From Notolepis coatsorum (taxonomy: Eukaryota > Chordata > Actinopteri > Aulopiformes > Paralepididae): a DNA stretch of 64,000 nt. The notes beneath the pieces were generated by a model, which searched no databases, was not told the origin of the DNA, and worked only from the letters and a program-made list of their open reading frames with translations. Both the position numbers and the translations under genes were made by a program. The stretch lies in NCBI GenBank assembly GCA_963971535.1, contig OZ020594.1, positions 118,455,127 to 118,519,126 on the forward strand. The letters run 5' to 3'. Positions 19,733-30,264 of this stretch are shown here, one piece after another (position 1 is the stretch's first letter; every line of letters starts with the position of its first letter).

Positions 19733-22312
19733 ATGGGGAGAAAAAGCGCATATAAGAAAATGAAAGCCACAACCAAATCAGATAAGTCGACCATAATTGG
19801 ATGGATGGAAGAGAGTCCAGTACAGATTATTGCCAACGAACACGACACAACAAAAGGTAACGAATATTACTTGGAAAAAGCAATCTATGTATCAAAAAGA
19901 TGGAATGAAAGATGGAAAACGCTTGCGAAACGTTGGCCGGTCGAGGGTTCTTTTGATTTAGAGTTAATAGCTGATATACGAATGCTAATTAAGACATATG
20001 CATACCACGGGGGCGACGTGGCAAGGGCAAAGAAATATTTGCAAGAAACAACAATGATAGAATCTTATGCACGGGAAGCTGAGAGAAGAGATAGTGAGAA
20101 AAAGGCCATAGCAAATGGCAATGATGCAGACAAACCAGTAGAGGAGGTAGTCCCGGTCACCATAACTCCCCTGGCCCCTAGCACAGCACCTGTCACCGCC
20201 CAAAGTGCAGTTCAGTTAGCCTCACCCACCCCAGCCTCCTATCTTATTGCCCAACAGGAAAGAATTGAGGGAGCTTTAGCACCCCCGCCATATGCCAGTA
20301 GGAATGGGGGGCCAATATACCCCATCTTACCTGTATTAGAGATGACGAGTCCTTATGAAATGACAGATGATGCGGGGAACAAAGAGACGGGACAAGCAAA
20401 GACATCAATTCAGCTGATAGCTAGGCAACCAGACAGTTCAGCCCAGACTCGGTCAGACAGAGAGTATGCGGCCGCCTCACGGCCAAGGGAAGGGATGGAA
20501 AGGATGTCAGAGCGAGCTAGAGTGATCCAAGAAGCTGAAAGGATGGGAAAGGAAGGCTATGAGACAATGTTAAAACAGAAAGATTGGGCAAGGATGAAGG
20601 CAACCTATGGCCATCCTCTAGGAGTTTCTGACCACCAGAGAGGGTATGACCACCAGAGAGGGTTTGACCACCAGAGAGGGTATGACCACCCGAGAGGGTA
20701 TGACCACCAGAGAGGGTATGACCACCAGAGAGAGTCTGTCCGCCAGCCGGAGTACTTACAAAGCCCCCCAGCTCCTGCGCCCCACTCCGTATACCAAGCT
20801 CTCCCTTCCCCCCAACCCCAGTCCAGCAGGGGGGTAGACCCTGGCAGTTTCGAGGTTGGTCTCACGAAATCACAGTGGGTGGATGTAGATGCAGTAGGTA
20901 AGAAGCCGGAGGCTATCGACATCGAACTTGGGGGGCAGATGATACAGATAAAAGACGATCTGACAGGGATAGACCAGGCGCTCGTGGATTTGGACAGGGA
21001 CCACGTTGACATAATAGGGCGGTTTACGAGCCACGACTCTACAAAAACTGATGGGGCAGATGAATATAAAGAGATCATGAGGATACGGGCTGGCATTGAG
21101 GGAAAACTAACCGCCCTGCAAGACAAAAAAGCAGAGCAGAAAAAAGCCCTCCAGAAAGTAGAAGATGCTGTAAGGGAGAGAATGCAGACCAGATCACAGA
21201 CGAAAAATAAGCAAGCCCCTGTCCGCATGGCTCCTATAATAGTCAGAGGACAGGACCTGGAATATCACCCCTGGAAGGCGTCGGACATGACACAGGTGAC
21301 TGAGAAATTGCCGCCCCTCCAGAATGGGGCCAACCCATGGATTGCCCAACTGGAGGAGTTGATGGTCGGACAAGAAATGGCAATGGGGGATGTCAAGAAA
21401 ATATTGACAACCGTGATGGGAAAAGACGGCATGGAAAGGATACTGGAGACGGCTCACCTGCATGGCCATGTGGGGACTGGAGCGCATGATGCGGACCCGT
21501 TCACACGGTACAGGGGAGTAACGTGGCTGGCCCTACGAGACACCTATCCAACGAGATTGCACCCAGACCAAATTCAGATTGGTACTCTGGGGGCAACAAT
21601 CCACCCCAGGCTGTACGTACGACAAGCCTATGCCGCGTGGAAGAATACAACTGGTCAGGAGGCAGGACTTGACCTTATGCATGAAGCCACGTTAAGAGCC
21701 AAGATTGAAAACGGCCTCCCCCTAGAGGTAAGACAGAAATTGGCCGAGGTGGTGTCATTGTCAAGTATGGCAGTAAACTTATATATTGATCAAGTGGTCC
21801 ATTACGTTGAACTGTATCGGAAAAAAGAGCAAAGGACAAAGGAGAAGGATATGGATCAACAACGTAAGATCATGTATCAACAGCCAACCGATGCAGGGAA
21901 GGTAGTGGAATACCTTCAAGCCTTAGTCCAGGCCCCACAACCAAGAGGTGGGACAGGCGATGAAGGGTAACCACAGGAACAAAGACAGGCTCAAGCGGGA
22001 ACACAAGGGGGTCATGCGCCGGAACAACAACAAAGGTCAAGAGGAGCAACCGGGTGGCAACCACGAGGAAGAGGTGGAGGCAGAGGCAGGAATCCGAATG
22101 GATACGTGTTTCGGCGGGTGGAGTGTTGGAGGTGCGGGGAGACTGGCCATCTCGCACGGGACTGTGGACAGGACTACCAAGCCAGAGGGGGAGGAACTCG
22201 GGGGGGAGACCGGGGAAGAAATTGGCAAGGCCAAGGCCCACCCCGAGTTCAAGACCCTAGTGAGAACAATGGCCCGGTAAATCCAGCAAGAGGGCCAGAT
22301 GAACCACTATGA
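19733..22312 (+). pseudogene. gag: Endogenous retrovirus gag (one internal stop)
   Basis: The start at 19733 is chosen because it gives Met-Gly-Arg-Lys, an N-myristoylation signal for the matrix domain. An upstream in-frame ATG at 19688 lacks this. The order is: matrix; a late-domain PPPY at about residues 184-187; six to seven YDHQRG hexapeptide repeats (20630-20745); a coiled-coil region; a capsid-like region; and, after an in-frame TAA at 21968-21970, the nucleocapsid with one zinc knuckle CWRCGETGHLARDC (22124-22165). The frame closes with TGA at 22310-22312, and protease continues in the same frame. This is the gamma/epsilon-retrovirus arrangement, where pol is made by stop readthrough. 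Confidence 0.85.
20630..20745 (+). repeat. 18-bp coding tandem repeat in gag (YDHQRG)
   Basis: The repeat unit is TATGACCACCAGAGAGGG, six to seven copies with small variants (FDHQRG, YDHPRG). It lies between matrix and capsid and keeps the frame. Confidence 0.9.
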
Positions 22313-22740
22313 AGAGGCCCAGAGAGTCCAATGGGGAGGTGTCAGCTGTCAGTGTCGTCTTTGAGGGAGGAGCCTATTGTGTGCGTAACGGTGAATGACA
22401 AATCTGTCGAGATGATGGCAGACACCGGTGCGGCCAACACGGTAGTACAACCCCAAGACGCGACGCACCTAACCATGTAACCATGTCCGGTCGATACGTA
22501 CGGACAATTGGATTTGAGGGAGTAAACCAGCTGACGCCTGTTACCGATCCTGTGACTCTGAGATATCAAGGCAGGGAAGCGACTCTCCCTGTGCTGGTCT
22601 CGGAAAGCACACCCATTACCTTACTTGGCCGAGATGGGCTGGGGTTACTGGGGATGGACATTAAATGTACTGCGGAGGGTTGCGTGATAGCCGAACGAGA
22701 AGACCAGTACTATCAGATGGTACAACGAATCGACAGTCAA
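22313..22740 (+). pseudogene. pro: Endogenous retrovirus protease (frameshifted)
   Basis: The active-site motif MADTGAANT starts near 22415 (DTG at 22421-22429). The frame then meets a stop at 22478-22480 within a local duplication of AACCATGT and resumes one frame over at 22483. The C-terminal motif ITLLGRDGLGLLG matches the closing segment of retroviral proteases. It would act as a dimer to process Gag-Pol; the break prevents this. Confidence 0.85.
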
Positions 22741-23265
22741 CCACCAGAGATTTATTGTCTAGGGGGACTGGACCAAGAACTGCTTGGTCCAGCCTTGCAA
22801 TGGGAGAAATGTATCACTGCCAATATGCCTGAAGCAAGTGATCCAAAGACCCCCTATCATTGCACTCTGCAGTATCATAAAGATGCAGACTCGTCACAGA
22901 CTAAGGAGTGGCTGAGGGTGCAACCTGACAAAGTACAGCTGAATGCTACCGATATCATATTGGGGCCGCAGGGAGCAGCGCTACGTATTGCACGGAGCGA
23001 CTATCTGCATAAAGAGCACGGCATTATGGACAGTGTTCCCCATGTGACTTTGAAGGTAATCAGCTCATGTGATCAACAGCACATAGGCGAAATGATGAAA
23101 AAAGCCGAAGGGATGGAATTTGAACAGATGAAAGAAAACAAACGGATCTGGATAAGCCCTGATAAAAGGTTTATTAAGATCATGGTCCAAGGCACAGGGA
23201 TGGGTCGTCCCCAAACTGTGCAACTATCCCAAGAGACACTGGGAGAACTCCCTAATGCATCAAGC
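22741..23265 (+). pseudogene. Pol segment between protease and RT with two H-x-T motifs (2H-phosphoesterase-like)
   Basis: About 175 codons, open in the frame of the second protease part, lie between protease and reverse transcriptase. They contain YHCTLQY (His codon 22858) and VPHVTLKV (His codon 23041), 61 residues apart, with a GPQGAALRI strand-like segment between. Two H-x-T/S motifs in paired repeats are the hallmark of the 2H phosphoesterase superfamily (LigT-like, viral 2',5'-phosphodiesterases, phage Acb1). Standard retroviral Pol has no such domain here. The assignment rests on motifs only; the spacing is short for the superfamily. Confidence 0.5.
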
Positions 23266-24146
23266 CTCCAAGAGGACATGATGGAGGCGGTGCCTGAGAT
23301 GCTGTGGGCAAAAAACAGCACTGACATTGGATTAATCAAGTCCGCTCAACCTGTGAAGGTGGAGCTTAGACCTGGGGCCACCCTGCCTTGGAAAAAACAG
23401 TATCCATTGAAGGAGAAAGCGGTGGCTGGAATCGAGCCACAAATCAAAGGACTTTTAGCTGCAGGAGTCCTACGGAAAACAACTAATCCCCGGAGCAACA
23501 CGCCGTTGCTACCGTGGAGAAGCCTGATACCTCTTACCGGCTGGTGCATGATTTAAGAGCTATCAACGAGGTGTTACTTGACTATCCATCAGATGTCCCC
23601 GACCCCCATGTGCTATTGACATTTATCCCGTCGAAAGCTGAATACTTTACGGTTATAGATTTGTGTAGTGCATATTTTAGTGTGCCCTTGAGCAAGGAGT
23701 GCCAGCATTTTTTTGGTTTTACTTATAAGGATGAATATTATGAGTATACTAGGATCCCTCAGGGACTAAAGCATTCGCCACACATATTCAACAAAATCCT
23801 AAGGGAGGATTTAGAGGGGTTGGATAAGGTCATGACCTCTAGGGTCATTCAGTACATGGATGATCTGATACTGTGCGCGGACGATCAGACAACATGTCAT
23901 CGCGATTCCGTGAAACTGTTGCAGCTGTTGGCGGAAAACGGCCATAAAGTGTCGTTGAAAAAGTTGCAATATTGTAAACCTAAAGTGATCTATTTAGGAC
24001 AAACAATTTCACAGGGCCATCGGGCTATTTCAGAAGAACATTTGGTGGCCATAAAGACAGCGCCCAAACCTGTGACGGTACGACAGCTAATGGGATTTCT
24101 GGGTATAATGGGGTACAGCTCTCCATGGGTCGAGAACTATACGTAA
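23266..24146 (+). pseudogene. pol: Endogenous retrovirus reverse transcriptase (frameshifted)
   Basis: Fingers begin near VKVELRPGATLPWKKQYP. A frameshift lies at about 23508-23520, after which the frame gives YRLVHDLRAINEV, FTVIDLCSAYFSV (first catalytic Asp), RIPQGLKHSPHIF and QYMDDLILCA with the YMDD pair at 23853-23864. Stops TAG and TGA-containing sequence at 24144-24150 end it. The motif set is that of class I retroviruses. Confidence 0.9.
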
Positions 24147-24149
24147 ATA

Positions 24150-25110
24150 GTGAAACCATTGAGAGAAATGATGAAAGAAGTGGGCGTTGATAAACTGAGT
24201 AGTAAAGTGGTATGGACCGAGGATGGCTCACGGGCATTCGAAACAATCAAGTCCCGACTGTTAGAGGTGCCGGCCCTGGCTTTGCCTAACTATACCAAGA
24301 AATTCATACTCTACGTCTCTTCTTCTCCAGATCAGAAGCAGGCGTGCGCGGTGTTGGCCCAGAACACAGGGGTGGGGGCGCGACCGCAGCCGATGGCGTA
24401 CTACTCAATTGCCTACTCGGAAGTAGAGATGGGGATGGCTCCATGCTACCGAGAAATGGCTGGAGTGTATACGATGTACGAAAAAGCCGCAAGTATTATG
24501 ATGGGATATCCAGTGGATATCATGGTGAGGCATGACTTAAAGAGTCTGTTGGAGTCCGGTAAATATGCACTAACGATGCCTCGCATTAAACATTACTACA
24601 GACTTTTGGAACAGGAAGACGTGACGCTGGTCAGGTGTTCCATAACGAACCCGGCAGCTGACATCCCTACGCCTGAGGATGGAGAACCCCACGACTGTAT
24701 AGTTGAAGCCGAGAGGTACTCTAAACTCAGAGCAGACTTGCAGGCGTTTCCATTTAGCAGTCCAGATCTGGAATTATGGACTGACGGCTCTTGCTATCGA
24801 GTTGGCGAGGGACTAAAAGCAGGCTACTCCGTGGTAAGGTCACAGGGCGAAGGGTTTGTGGTGGAAAAAGCCGAATTTTTTATTTCGGCACAGTGTGTAT
24901 TTGGCACAGTGTGGAAAGGGCGAGGTTTTAAGAAAGCTGATGGAAGCGCCATAAAACATTGTAGTCAGATTAAACGGTTGTTAGAAGCAATTATGAAACC
25001 AAAACAGATTGCGATAATCAAGTGTGCTGCCCACCAGTCAGACGAGTCGAAAATAACTTGAGGAAACAAAAGAGCAGACGAAGCTGCCAAGGAAGTGACA
25101 GGTGCCGACA
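24150..25110 (+). pseudogene. pol: RT connection and RNase H (internal deletion and stop)
   Basis: The connection domain runs to about 24700. RNase H starts with LELWTDGSCY (first Asp, near 24780), then GYSVVRS. Between VVEKAEFF and FGTVWKGRGF the segment that should hold the catalytic Glu and second Asp is missing. KCAAHQSDE follows and a TGA stands at 25059-25061 before NKRADEAAKE. The RNase H is therefore inactive. Confidence 0.85.
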
Positions 25111-26678
25111 GAGCAGGTAAGGTGTTGGTTATCACACACGGAGTTGAGTTAGAGGACAAGATAACCTACAAGGATGTTTTGACTTTCCAGGAGGAGGCTA
25201 GTCAGGTAGAACGGAACCTCTGGATAACCAGGGGAGCTTGTCAGGATGATTCAGGTTTGTGGCGCGACATCAATGGATTTGTGGTGGCTCCTGCTGGCCT
25301 GGTCGGACTGCTGATCCACACGGCTCACGACTTTTGCCATGCGCATAAAGGAGAGGTAAGGAGAAAAATTTGAGAATATGGCTTTTGGGCGCCAGATTTG
25401 AACAGTCAAATTGATCATGTGCTAAAGAGATGTGTAATATGTTTGAAAAACAATATACGTAAGGGGATTAGTGTGTCACCAGGACATATCCCCACGCCCA
25501 ATGGCCCAATGCGAGACCTTGTAATTGATTACATTGACATGATTAGGCCCATTAATCAGAAGAGATATATTCTTGTCGTTGTCTGTCGTTTTTCAAGGTG
25601 GGTGGAGGCATGCGCCACCCGGCACAAGGATGCAGCATCGGTGGCTAAGTTCTTATGCCAAGAGGTAATTCCCCGTTTTGGTTTAATGGACAGAATCAGT
25701 TCGGACAATGGCAGGGAATTCGTTGACAAGACTGTGCGTTTAATACTCCAACATTTAGGCATAAAACAGCGATTGGGGGCCGTTTATCATCCGCAGAGCC
25801 AGGGGATGGTGGAACGCATGAACAGGACGCTAAAAAACAAGCTGGTAAAGATCTGTCAACACACAGGATTGAATTGGCTGAACGCTCTCCCTTTAGCATT
25901 GATGGCATGCCGGTCAAGCGAGGTTCGCGGACTGCGTCTGACACCGCACGAAATGATGTTAGGTCGCTGCATGGTAGTACCAGGTTTGCGCGCGACAGGC
26001 AAAGGTCCGAGTTTGGACACCCTGGACAACGATATGCGTGAATACGTAAAATACATGTCAAAGATACACAGAAATATTCTGGATCATGTCTCCAGTAGAC
26101 AGGAGCATGAAACCGGGGAGGAGGTGAATAGGCAGACTACACCTCAAATCATACCAGGCGACTACGTTTATGTTAAAGTATTTAGACGCAAGTGGTTTGG
26201 CGCGAGACGAGAAGGGCCATACAAAGTCGTTCGAGCCACCGAGAGGGCTTTACAAATCCAAGGATCACCGATGTGGTTTCACGTTACTCATTGTGTAAAA
26301 GCAATCGATACGGACCAAGAATGGGAACCTGAACCACGAGACCTTGACGATGAAACCGGGGCGTCGCAACCGTTACATGAAGGCGAAGTGGAAGCGGCGG
26401 AGGATGAAATTGGGGTGGCGCTAACCCCAAACGATGGGGAAGATGCGAATGATTATGGCGAGCCAGACCGAGGGGACCACGATTGGCCACGAGTAGAGGA
26501 TGAGGGTTTTTTACAGGAACCAGACAGAGGAGAAGATTATGAATTGGAACATAATAATTTCTACTCTGTGGATTTGGAGAAGGTACCAGAAGAACCGGAG
26601 GAACCAGTGCTTAGCACAAGCCCGGAACGAGATACTCGACCACAACGAGTCATCAAGAAGCCTCAACGGTATACATAG
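25111..26678 (+). pseudogene. pol: Endogenous retrovirus integrase with long acidic C-terminal tail
   Basis: The zinc-binding part has His residues in HTAHDFCHAH and the CVIC pair, split by a stop at 25371-25373. The core supplies VIDYIDM, SSDNGREF and GMVERMNR, the D, D and E of the catalytic triad. EGPYKVVRA is the GPY/F module. About 100 residues of acidic, Pro-rich tail with EPDRG repeats extend to 26678. From 25398 the frame is open for 426 codons. Confidence 0.9.
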
Positions 26679-26956
26679 GCGAAAGAAGGGATAGTGTAAC
26701 TGATAGGCCTTGGAGAGGGCGTGTATATATAAATCTTTCATTTTTCATTAGCTGAGCTCTCTCCTTTTTTTTAGAAATGTTTAGATAGTAAATGCAATGT
26801 AAAGTCTTTTCTTTCAGAGTGGATTGCACAAAATAGACACGTTTGGTTAAAAAAACACATAAGTATAGTCTAAACCTGGTAATTGGTACGATCATCTTTT
26901 TGCATAAAGGGACGGACCTAGACTGAAGTGAAATTGATATAACTGATACATTGTGT
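26679..26956. other. Junction between the retrovirus and the BEL element
   Basis: It has a TATATATAAAT at about 26729 and CTTTCAG at 26812-26818, which could be remains of an env splice acceptor or LTR, but neither env nor an LTR copy is present. Both flanking elements are truncated toward it. Confidence 0.4.
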
Positions 26957-29900
26957 ATAATCTTGTCAGCTAGTACTTGGCTGTACCTCCACATTCTTCG
27001 GCCGTTCGCTTCTTCGGGCCTGTACATTGTCTGGGGTAGCGCGGGGTCCAGCCGCCCCATTAGGAGTGTGTTGGGGGTGACTGGGTCGACATCTGCTACA
27101 TCACTGGAGACGTAACCGAGGGGCTTTGAGTTCAATACTCCCTCGATCTCCGTGAGGACTGTCATTAGGACTTCCTCTGCCACAGTCTGGGCTCCGAGTA
27201 CGGCATACAGGGCTGTCTTTATAGAACATACTTCTCGTTCCCAGGTTCCACCGAAGTGGGGTGCGTTCGGGGGATTAAACTGGAAGTCAACCTGGGCTGG
27301 AGCGAGGTGGGTCTTAAGTTCTGGGCCCATAGCTTGGAAGCTCTCTCTCAGCTCTCTTTCTCCGCCTTTGAAGTTGGTCCCGTGATCAGACAACAATGTA
27401 GACGGTTGTCCTTTCCGTGATATGAATCTCCGGAAGGCCATAAGGAATGAGTCTGTGCTCATGGTCGGAAGGAGCTCGATATGTATCGCTCTGGTGGTCA
27501 TGCATTTGAATACAATACCCCACCGCTTCTCGGTGCCTCTTCCTCTCTTTATATACAACGGGCCAAAACAGTCCATGCCTGTGGAGTGGAATGGCTTGTC
27601 GCCGATTCGGAGGCGACAGGGGGGTAGGTCAGCCATCCGTGGTATGCTGGGCTGCGCGCGCCACTTACGGCAGTCTAGACAGGTTCGCTGGAAGCGCCGT
27701 ACTGCTTCTCTCCCTTGTAATATCCAATAACGACGTCTGATCTCCGCGAAGACTCTCTCTGCTCCTGCGTGGTGCACATCCTCGTCGTATTTCTTTATGA
27801 TCAGCTCTGTGACCTTGTGTCGGCTGTTCAAGACGATCGGGTGCTTAATGTCATCTGGTAGATCGGGGGCTCTCCGCAGGCGACCACCCACTCTGATGAG
27901 ATTATGTGCGTCACTCTCTGGTGCCAGGTGAATCAGTCTGCTGTCTGATGGGACGGGGTTTCCTCCCTGTAGACAGTCTAGCTCATCGGGGAACGAGTCT
28001 CTCTGGGCTCGTTGTAGTAGAAGAAGTTCTGCTTCTTCGTAGTCAGCTGCTGACATGTCAGTGGTGGACTGAATCTCTGGGTGGTGCCGCAGGAATGTCC
28101 TTTGTTGCGCACTCTCTAGGGTAATGCAGTCATCTATGTTCGGGTCTGTGGAGGCAACAGTGCTCAGTCCACAGAACATAGGCTTCTTGTTCTCAGCCTC
28201 CTCGCTACTTGCTTCCCTCGGGGTGGGCGTAGGCCAATCTCCTTCCGGGAGCTGGAGGAATGCTGGTCCGTCACTGTAGATGTTGCGACGGGTTAGGTCA
28301 TCCAGGGACATTCCCCGGGTGATGACGTCAGCTGGGTTGTGTTTGGTATCCACATACCTCCAGCTTGCTTCTTCTGTTAGTTCCTGAATCTCGGTGACTC
28401 TGACTCCCACGAAGACTTTGTATCTGCGTGAATCAGACTTAATCCATGTGAGTACTGTCGTGGAATCTGACCACAAGATTGTTCTATGCACCGGAATGGT
28501 GAGTTCACGTTGGATTAACGTGGCTAGATGCGCTCCTGCGAGGGCTGCGCAGAGCTCTAGACGTGGGATAGATTGTTGCTTACGTGGGGCTATCCTTGAG
28601 CGGGCCAGTATGAAAGCAGTGTGTATCTCTCCTCCCATCTCTTGGGCACGCAAATAAGCAACCGATCCGTAGGCTACTTCGGAGGCATCGCTGAAGACGT
28701 GTAGCTCAATCTCGCATGTCTCTGGCCTCACTGTGGATGGGAAGTAGCTGCGGCGTATATTGACACCTGGGAGTGAGCGGAGTTCCGTCTCCCACTCTCT
28801 CCATGTTGAGGCAAGGTGTGCGGGTATTGGGTCGTCCCAGCCCTGGTCCTTGTCCCATAGTGCTCGTACAATCATCTTTGCCCTGGTGGTGTAAGGTAGA
28901 ATACATCCCAGCGGGTCATATTGTCTGGCGAGTGTTCTGTACACACTCCGTCTGGTGGTCGGTATCGCCGCCGACCTTCCTTGCTCTGGAGCCAAGGGTT
29001 TGTGTCTATAGTGGAGCGAGTCTGTTTTGAAGCGCCAGACTAATCCTAGTGTCATTTCTTGGGCTTCTCCTGGGATTGTCGCCATCCAGGTCTCGCTGCT
29101 GGCAGCCTTGTCTGCGGAGGAGAGGCTGCGCAATACGTGCGGGTCACTGCTGGCCCACTGCCTGAGATCAAAGCCTCCTTTGATTAGGGAGGCGCGTAAC
29201 TTGATTAGGAGAGCCTCGGCTTCTTCTTGAGTCGAGACGCTTTGTAGACAGTTGTCTACGTAGAAACTGTTCTTCACACTGTGTTGGACCTCTTCATCTG
29301 CTGCTGGGTCCTCTGTGACGTGTTTCTGTAGTGCAAATGTAGCACAGCACGGGCTGCATGTGGTTCCGAAGGGGAGTACTTCCCACTGGTAGATGGATGG
29401 GTTCTCATCTCCGATCTTCTCTCTCCATAGGAACCGTAGCAGAGGCTTGTCCTCCTCTACTAGTCTCACTTGCAAGAACATCCCTTTGATATCCCCGCTT
29501 ATAGCCACCTTGTCCTGGCGGAAGCGCAGTAGCACGCCTAGTAGGGAGGGGCCGAGTGTGGGGCCGGGCAAGAGCTCTTTATTCAGATTTTGGGATCCGA
29601 TCTGGTAGCTGCAGTTAAACACAATGCGATCCTTGCCATTGTGATGGACCTTGTGATGCGGCACGTACCATGATTCGGTCGTCTGATCGGCCTCTTTAAT
29701 GTCAATCTTTGTTACGTGTCCCGCTGTGATTAGCTTCTCAATCTCAGCTCGGTACACACTCTGTTGAGCGGGGTCTTTGGCTAGGCGCCGCTCTGTGTTC
29801 AGTAGATAGCGCTCCGTGGCGTCTTTCTTTGCGTGAAAGGGGGGCATTCCCTCTCGCCTCAGGAGTGGAGTTGCGTATCTCATCACTCCGCCGACTGTGA

Positions 29901-30264
29901 CTCTCTTTGTCCCCTGCTCGAGTAGGTGGATGGCGTAAATGTCTTCTTTAGAGCGAATGTCTTTCTTTTCGTTCTTAAAGGGCATTGTCTCTAGGGTCCA
30001 TAGCCTCTCGACATGCTGCAGGAGAGTGGTGTCTTCTTCTGTCGTTCTGGAGTGGAAGCAGCTAGTGGCTGCGGTTCGGTTGAGAGATTTAGCGAGGGGG
30101 CCTTGCAATGTCCATCCTAGGCGGGTCCCGACTGCTGCAGGACAGCCTCGGGGACCTGTATGGACCCGGTCAATCGGGACTATGAGTTCTGCATGGTCGG
30201 AGCCTATCAACAGGGTCGGGGTAGCGCCGTCTATGAGCGGGATAGGTAATTGGCGCAGGTGCAC
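26957..30264 (-). pseudogene. pol: BEL/Pao pol: RT, RNase H, integrase (3'-truncated)
   Basis: After a frameshift at about 30262 the minus-strand frame is open for over 1,100 codons. It carries the end of the protease (PIPLIDGATPTLLIGSDH), RT motifs KDRIVFNCSY and SFYVDNCLQS, RNase H (HVFSDASEVAYG, LWSDSTTVLTWI, KHNPADVITRG), the HHCC region (HHAGAERVF, CLDCRKW) and integrase core (GMDCFGPLY, LLSDHGTNF, GVLNSKPL). The RT signature reads YVDN where most RTs have YxDD; similar forms occur in vertebrate BEL elements. Recognisable sequence stops at WRYSQVLADKI near 26957. Confidence 0.9.

Noticed and set aside
26653-26956. Extension of the BEL pol frame to 26653
   Set aside because: After WRYSQVLADKI the translated sequence no longer resembles integrase; it runs into junction sequence next to the retrovirus.
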